Assembly (NCBI GenBank): GCA_965644295.1
Contig: CBFFRP010000041.1
Coordinates: 62,001-126,000 of the forward strand
Origin: Paraphysomonas bandaiensis
Lineage: Eukaryota > Chrysophyceae
Length of the DNA: 64,000 nt
Direction of reading: 5' to 3'
Part shown: positions 59,587-64,000 of the stretch, piece by piece
How the letters are laid out: each line of letters opens with the position of its first letter
Numbering within the stretch: position 1 is the first letter of the stretch
Made by a program: the position numbers and the translations under genes
The notes under the pieces: model-generated
What the model saw: only the letters and a program-made list of their open reading frames with translations
What the model was told of the DNA's origin: nothing
The model's database searches: none

Positions 59587-60032
59587 ATGTTTACATCAAG
59601 ACTTCTACACTTCAGACAAGGCATAAAGACCACATCTGCTGTTAGGATAAGGAGGTCTACACTCACAGTGTTATGGAGTTCTCTAACTATACATATATAC
59701 ACAGGCAGTTCTCTGATGGTCAGTCTGTTAACCAGACGCTTACATTAATCACAGATGCTATAGCTTCAAATAAAGTGGTTATATTTTCAAAGACTTATTG
59801 TGGATACAGTTATCGAACGAAACAATTGTTTGAAGATATGAATGTGCCTGTATTGGTGATGGAGTTAGATCAAATGGAGAATGGAGATGAAATTCAAAAA
59901 ACATTAGCAGATTTCACTGGTCAACGAACTGTTCCAAATGTTTTTATTTGTGGTAAACATTTGGGTGGAAATGATGACACACATCGAGCGAAAGACAGCG
60001 GAGAACTGGAAAAGCTGCTCCGTGGTGCTTGA
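59587..60032 (+). CDS. Glutaredoxin, likely mitochondrial, with CGYS active site
   Basis: Two exons (59587-59654 and 59705-60032) give 131 residues. The first exon encodes a basic, acid-free leader (MFTSRLLHFRQGIKTTSAVR) that looks like a mitochondrial presequence. The domain reads VVIFSKTYCGYSYRTKQLF, then QRTVPNVFICGKHLGGNDD, which holds the TVP cis-proline loop and glutathione-binding GG. The usual CPYC is CGYS, so the second cysteine is serine and the enzyme should use a monothiol mechanism. A second in-frame ATG at 59673 lies inside the intron; unspliced transcripts could start there and give a 119-residue cytosolic form. The class is otherwise dithiol (GLRX2-like). Confidence 0.88.
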
Positions 60033-61540
60033 TGATATGCCGAAATGTAATGCTACTGAAAGAAGCTCTAGTCAGCGCAGAGCATGAAATACCAAAATAA
60101 ACTATTATATAAAGTATACTTTCAGAGTTCTTGATGTCTTGAAATAGTTCGTGAAATGGTTGGTTTTGCCATATCAGGGCTAGGGAACAATATATTGCAA
60201 TACTATTGTTAGATAGCGTCGCACCAATAATATTGATGACATTTTTAAACCGGCCCAACAATACTGTTGCAATATATTACAATATGGTAATAACGTTGTT
60301 CAGTACGTAAACGCTTGCGTCGATTCATTATTAGTGCTAGTCAGTAAGATCACATGATATCGAAACCCACTACGCTGCCAAAGACTACCTACTGCTTAGC
60401 TAGTCACAACTCTCCTCCTACTCATTCTCTGACGCATCAATGATGATGTTGTTATCACCACATTCATTCAAAATTAATTGCAATTTGCACCTGGCTACAA
60501 GTTTATTCAAAAATAATGTTTCATAAACAAGATTATTATATCAAGTGTACTAGAAGGGTGCATAACACTATAGCCACTATGACCACGTGCCGTACTTCTG
60601 TGGCTATAGTGTTTTACTACAAGACTACAATGCACTTGGAATGACTAGTTATACACGCATTCAGACAACCAATAATCACTTATATATTATTTATGGCAAC
60701 ACAGAAGTAAAGAACTAGTTCCACAATGACTATATTGAATGTCTAATTTTTAAGAAGCGCAAACGTGTGCGTTGTTGCGACCAACTTAACAACTCGCGCG
60801 ACACTGAGCATAACGTGACTCTCATCTAGTTACTATTGCATGCACCGACAAGTGCTCAACTATACAACACGATTTAGTTAGCTACATTGGCATACGACGA
60901 GTTGAGTGTTTAAGCCGGATCATACGCTCCTGCCCAATCTGCTTGTCCTAACACAAACAACTAGCGGTCGGTGTCTTCGGCATATGTCTCCTGTATATGC
61001 GGCAGATCTTTAGGGCCCTCTTCAAGGTGGTGTTCACAGAAGCAGGTAATCTGGAGGGGAGAATAGAGTAGCTCTAACGCCGGGTCCTCCCACGGTCACG
61101 AAGCGGTCTAACTGGTGCAATTTTGCACCTGACGAATAAAACAGGCATCTACCAAAATCTGTTACAAATTCAAGCTGACTCCAATGTCTTCCCCCCATTG
61201 TGTGCACTCGTCCAGCACATGCATCCACCTTGCACTCTTCTCCCAAGTTGCTTACACTAGTAGGAAGCCGTGCACCTTCCCCGCTGCTCGGATTAAAACC
61301 TACTAATAAGCAAGAATAACATAAAAGCACCACAAATGTACCTGACACCGCTTGGAGAACAGTCCCTGAGCCTTGATATAATCTCAATGGCCTGGGTCAG
61401 AAGAAACCAAGACTAGGCAGTAGAAGTGTGAGAAGAGATGACAGGTCTAATCACATCATTGCCATTGCCATGCATCCATCATGAGGAACGTTTTACACCA
61501 CCTCGGTCATTGGCCACACAGATGCCGAATAATGTGAACT
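60033..61540. other. Repeat-rich intergenic DNA
   Basis: AT-rich at first, with an inverted repeat (AACACTATAGCCAC at 60564-60577 and its complement at 60600-60613). A minus-strand open frame at 61034-61387 (117 residues) has no recognised domain, and TGACGAATAAAACAGGCAT near 61132 matches the edge of repeat R2, so it is probably repeat-derived. No RNA gene seen. Confidence 0.45.
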
Positions 61541-61840
61541 CATACTCAGCATCAATCACGCAAACCAAACGCAGGGAGCAAGCAGAATGTTGATATATAC
61601 CTGACATCTGCTGACTTCAGGTTTTTTGAGTTCTTAAGGTGAACATCCCGGATGCTTAACTTCAGCAGGCAGCCCAATACCCCGGTTACCCTTCTGGTGG
61701 GCCCTGTCCCGGGTGTCCTTGAGGTGGGTCCATTCCCGGATGCATGTTTATTCGTCAGGGCTCAAAGACGTCTACACAAGTGACACTCATTAGTGTCCCT
61801 TGTACCCCACAAGCGTTTGTCTATGAATGGGCAGAACGAT
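61541..61840 (-). repeat. Dispersed repeat R2, copy 4
   Basis: Shares with the 50.4-50.8 kb copies the core CTGACATCTGCTGACTTCAGG-like block, the GGTGGGCCC/GGTGGGTCC motif and the ACACAAGTGACACT tail. A GGTGGGYCC motif is present twice here. Indels destroy the open frame. Confidence 0.65.
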
Positions 61841-63221
61841 ATCTGCTGACTGTATATTATGCGGCAAACGTTAGTTCCCCGGAGAAATATCTCCGGTACT
61901 TATCCCCCAGAACACCACGAAAAGGTGCGAGTCCGACTTTGTTGAGGGTCTACAATGACTAACGCCTCAGATTTCTCTGATACCTGGCCCAGTATTTGGA
62001 CTGCAGCTCTTCAGCATTGAAACCCAAAGCCTCGGGGAAAGGTCAGAGAGAAAACATGCAAGCCTCAAGAGCCACAGCGATGTACACAGGCCTTACTTAT
62101 ACTGGACACGTGTAAGAATTACATCCTAAGACCCCACTCTCCATTTATGATATATATATATATATATCACTATTGACTATATTTATCTCGGTGTTGTATA
62201 GAATATAATGGGTAGAACAAGAAGATTGTTCATAAACCTCAAATATCAACTATAAACGGCCAGGATAACAAAAATATAATATTATAGTATAGGTTGTTGG
62301 TGAGGTCATCAGAGATGATATTAATATGACACTGTACCGTGTAGTAGTAAAAGTCATTGGAATCTTAAATCACAACATAATCTAATATAATAAAGGCACA
62401 TAATCTAAGCATAAATATTATAGGGGTTACGTATTAAAGGGGCACTATATAAAAGTTGTCACAACTCGCATAAGGAATCTCTATGAACACGCATAAGTTA
62501 TCTACGTATAATCGCTATTCCAGACCAACAACGAAGGACATAATAACCTGAGCAAGAAATAAAGTTAAATTAGTTATAATAACTTACTTTAAACAGAAGT
62601 TGATATCATATCATACGACATTGCGTCACAAGTGACATAATACGTGCGTATTACATTGCATCTGCAAAGTAGCAACTCAGTAGCTTTCAAAGAGTTAAAA
62701 AACTACTTTTATAGAATAGTTTGTAATATGAAATCCAGTTCCAAAGCACTTGTGCCTATGGTGATATAAAAGTAGTAAAAGAACAACAAGAGAGACAGAA
62801 CACAAAGTGAAGGGAAGTTAATAGTTGAAGACACACACGCAACAAACAATATTAAAATAGCTTTTAAAATTCATTCGACCTAACTCTATAAACCAATTAG
62901 TGTATGAGATATTTTATTCCTTATATATTATTGTATTTTGTAATTTTCTCAAAACACTTGTAAATATTATTCTCTCTTTACATATATTTTATTCATTTAT
63001 ATACTTGATTAAAAGCGGTAATGCTTCAACCATCTCAATTGATCCTGCTATTGTTGGTTTTACTTCCCAACCTATTTCATAAATTTAAAATACTCTTTAA
63101 AATTTTTAGAAATAATATTTCATAAATACTTCTATTCTATCTTCCTACCATAGATAAAAATAATAATATAAAAAATAAAGTCAAATACAGTGTTTGAACC
63201 ATGAAAGCAAAGGAGCCATTA
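61841..63221. other. Intergenic AT-rich DNA
   Basis: Includes a (TA)n run near 62151-62167 and very AT-rich sequence around 62880-63180. No gene recognised. Confidence 0.45.
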
Positions 63222-63244
63222 CCATTAATGGTTACGCAAGCCTG
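63222..63244. repeat. Solo hAT terminal inverted repeat
   Basis: Identical to the right 23-bp end of the hAT element at 30885-32794 (ends GTTACGCAAGCCTG), preceded by further CCATTA repeats. No partner end or transposase is visible nearby. Confidence 0.8.
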
Positions 63245-63687
63245 CAAGCACCCGTAGGCTCCTCCCCTCCTTTTGTGTGTGCGTCGTTATTATTCGCATT
63301 ATTGCCTACTGTCGGAAATATCGCAAAAAACAGTATCAGGTGTGTGCGGAACTAGAAGCAGAGGTCGCCGAGTTGAACGTTTATTATGACTTTATAATTA
63401 GAGCTTGATTCGACTCAGATAGCGCAAAGTAGCTTCAGGACTAAAATGATATTCTAAACAAGTTTTAAAAAATGCTGATCGAATATCGGTGCGGATCGAA
63501 TTGCTTGACCTGCACCTAAATAGTTTATAGATCACTACTTTTGCAACCTTGCAGAATAATTTATCTGTTTTCCGTATCTATACATCCATGTTACTATTTT
63601 GATTAAAAGAACAATACATTCTCAGCCATATACTAAATCCAGTGGCGCTTTGAAAAAGAAAAAAAGACATACGTTTCTAACTAATCC

Positions 63688-64000
63688 TTAATGCTTGGTC
63701 TGTAGGTCTGCTCTATATGCACTAGCACCACAGTCCACATTCGCCGACGTAGATGACAATCTATACAACTCTTGAACTACACCTTCCTGCTTCAAGTACT
63801 CAATGTTATTTATATCACACCACTCCTCATCATCACTGAAAGGGTACTATGCACCGTCGTGTCCGATGAACCGATCCTTATACTTTTCGAATAGATGATG
63901 AGTATCGTAGAAGAGAAGAATCTTGTTTAATTCAATCAGTCGAGTGCAGTCCCACGGAATATTCTTTGTTAGTATATCGCTACTGAGCAAAGCATTATCT
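63688..64000 (-). pseudogene. Partial coding stretch with an in-frame stop
   Basis: Reading the minus strand from the window edge, one frame is open for about 50 codons (for example PWDCTRLIELNKILLFYD), hits TAG at 63847-63849, and continues open to a TAA at 63688-63690 with SDDEEWCDINNIEYL. The composition looks coding on both sides of the TAG. It may be a decayed gene, the last exon plus a misread intron, or part of a mobile element. No family is recognised. Confidence 0.4.

Noticed and set aside
62900-63082. Very AT-rich frame considered as a mitochondrial DNA insertion
   Set aside because: No recognisable mitochondrial gene motif; low-complexity sequence explains it.

Overview
This window is nuclear DNA of a eukaryote. 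Nearly every gene is split by short introns (about 42-120 nt, GT-AG with two likely GC-AG exceptions), spacing between genes is compact, and intergenic DNA is AT-rich and full of DNA-transposon remnants and tetranucleotide repeats. The gene set (lysosomal beta-mannosidase, zeta-crystallin-type quinone oxidoreductase, PGM2, fused lysine-degrading AASS, MAK16, PCYOX-like oxidase, an FBF1-like transition-fibre protein) suggests a ciliated animal or close relative. Short introns, an AIG1-type GTPase and an isopenicillin-N-epimerase-like enzyme make a non-bilaterian such as a demosponge my best guess. That placement is inference, not shown by the sequence.

Layout. 0-7.2 kb: 3' end of beta-mannosidase (+), a degraded hAT element with 8-bp target-site duplication, CRYZ-like (-) and PGM2 (+) head to head across an ~845 bp (CATA)n array. 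7.7-11.1 kb: two divergently transcribed CK1-family kinases, both beginning with a hydrophobic signal-like segment. 12.4-18.5 kb: AASS (+) with an extra inter-domain segment, then MAK16 (-) with a 29-bp minisatellite in intron 1. 18.9-25.2 kb: PCYOX-like (+), class V aminotransferase (+), and an intronless AIG1-type GTPase (-) with a signal peptide, whose upstream region carries three E-box-like motifs at exact 21-bp spacing. 25.7-30.7 kb: a 1524-residue IQ/WW/LRR protein. 30.9-33 kb: an internally deleted hAT transposon. 33.4-36.4 kb: three unrelated-looking SAM methyltransferase genes side by side. 37.1-42.1 kb: FBF1-like coiled-coil gene. 43.2-49 kb: a membrane-anchored or secreted unknown protein, a dead Tc1/mariner inserted in a (CATA)n array, and an unknown gene with a recent internal exon duplication. 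49.2-53.1 kb: repeats, including a 1180-bp direct duplication with no difference seen. 54.4-57.5 kb: a 990-residue protein joining a GHKL (Hsp90-like) ATPase to a C-terminal PD-(D/E)XK-like nuclease. 59.6-60.0 kb: glutaredoxin. The rest is mostly repeats, with a broken or partial coding stretch at the right edge.

The metabolic genes are housekeeping functions with no shared pathway. The items most likely to be new are the GHKL-nuclease protein, the signal-bearing CK1 pair, the signal-bearing AIG1 GTPase with its phased E-box array, and the IQ-WW-LRR protein. Exon boundaries were placed by hand from splice signals, reading phase and remembered family sequences. For each full multi-exon model the coding lengths sum to a multiple of three. 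No search or alignment was run.
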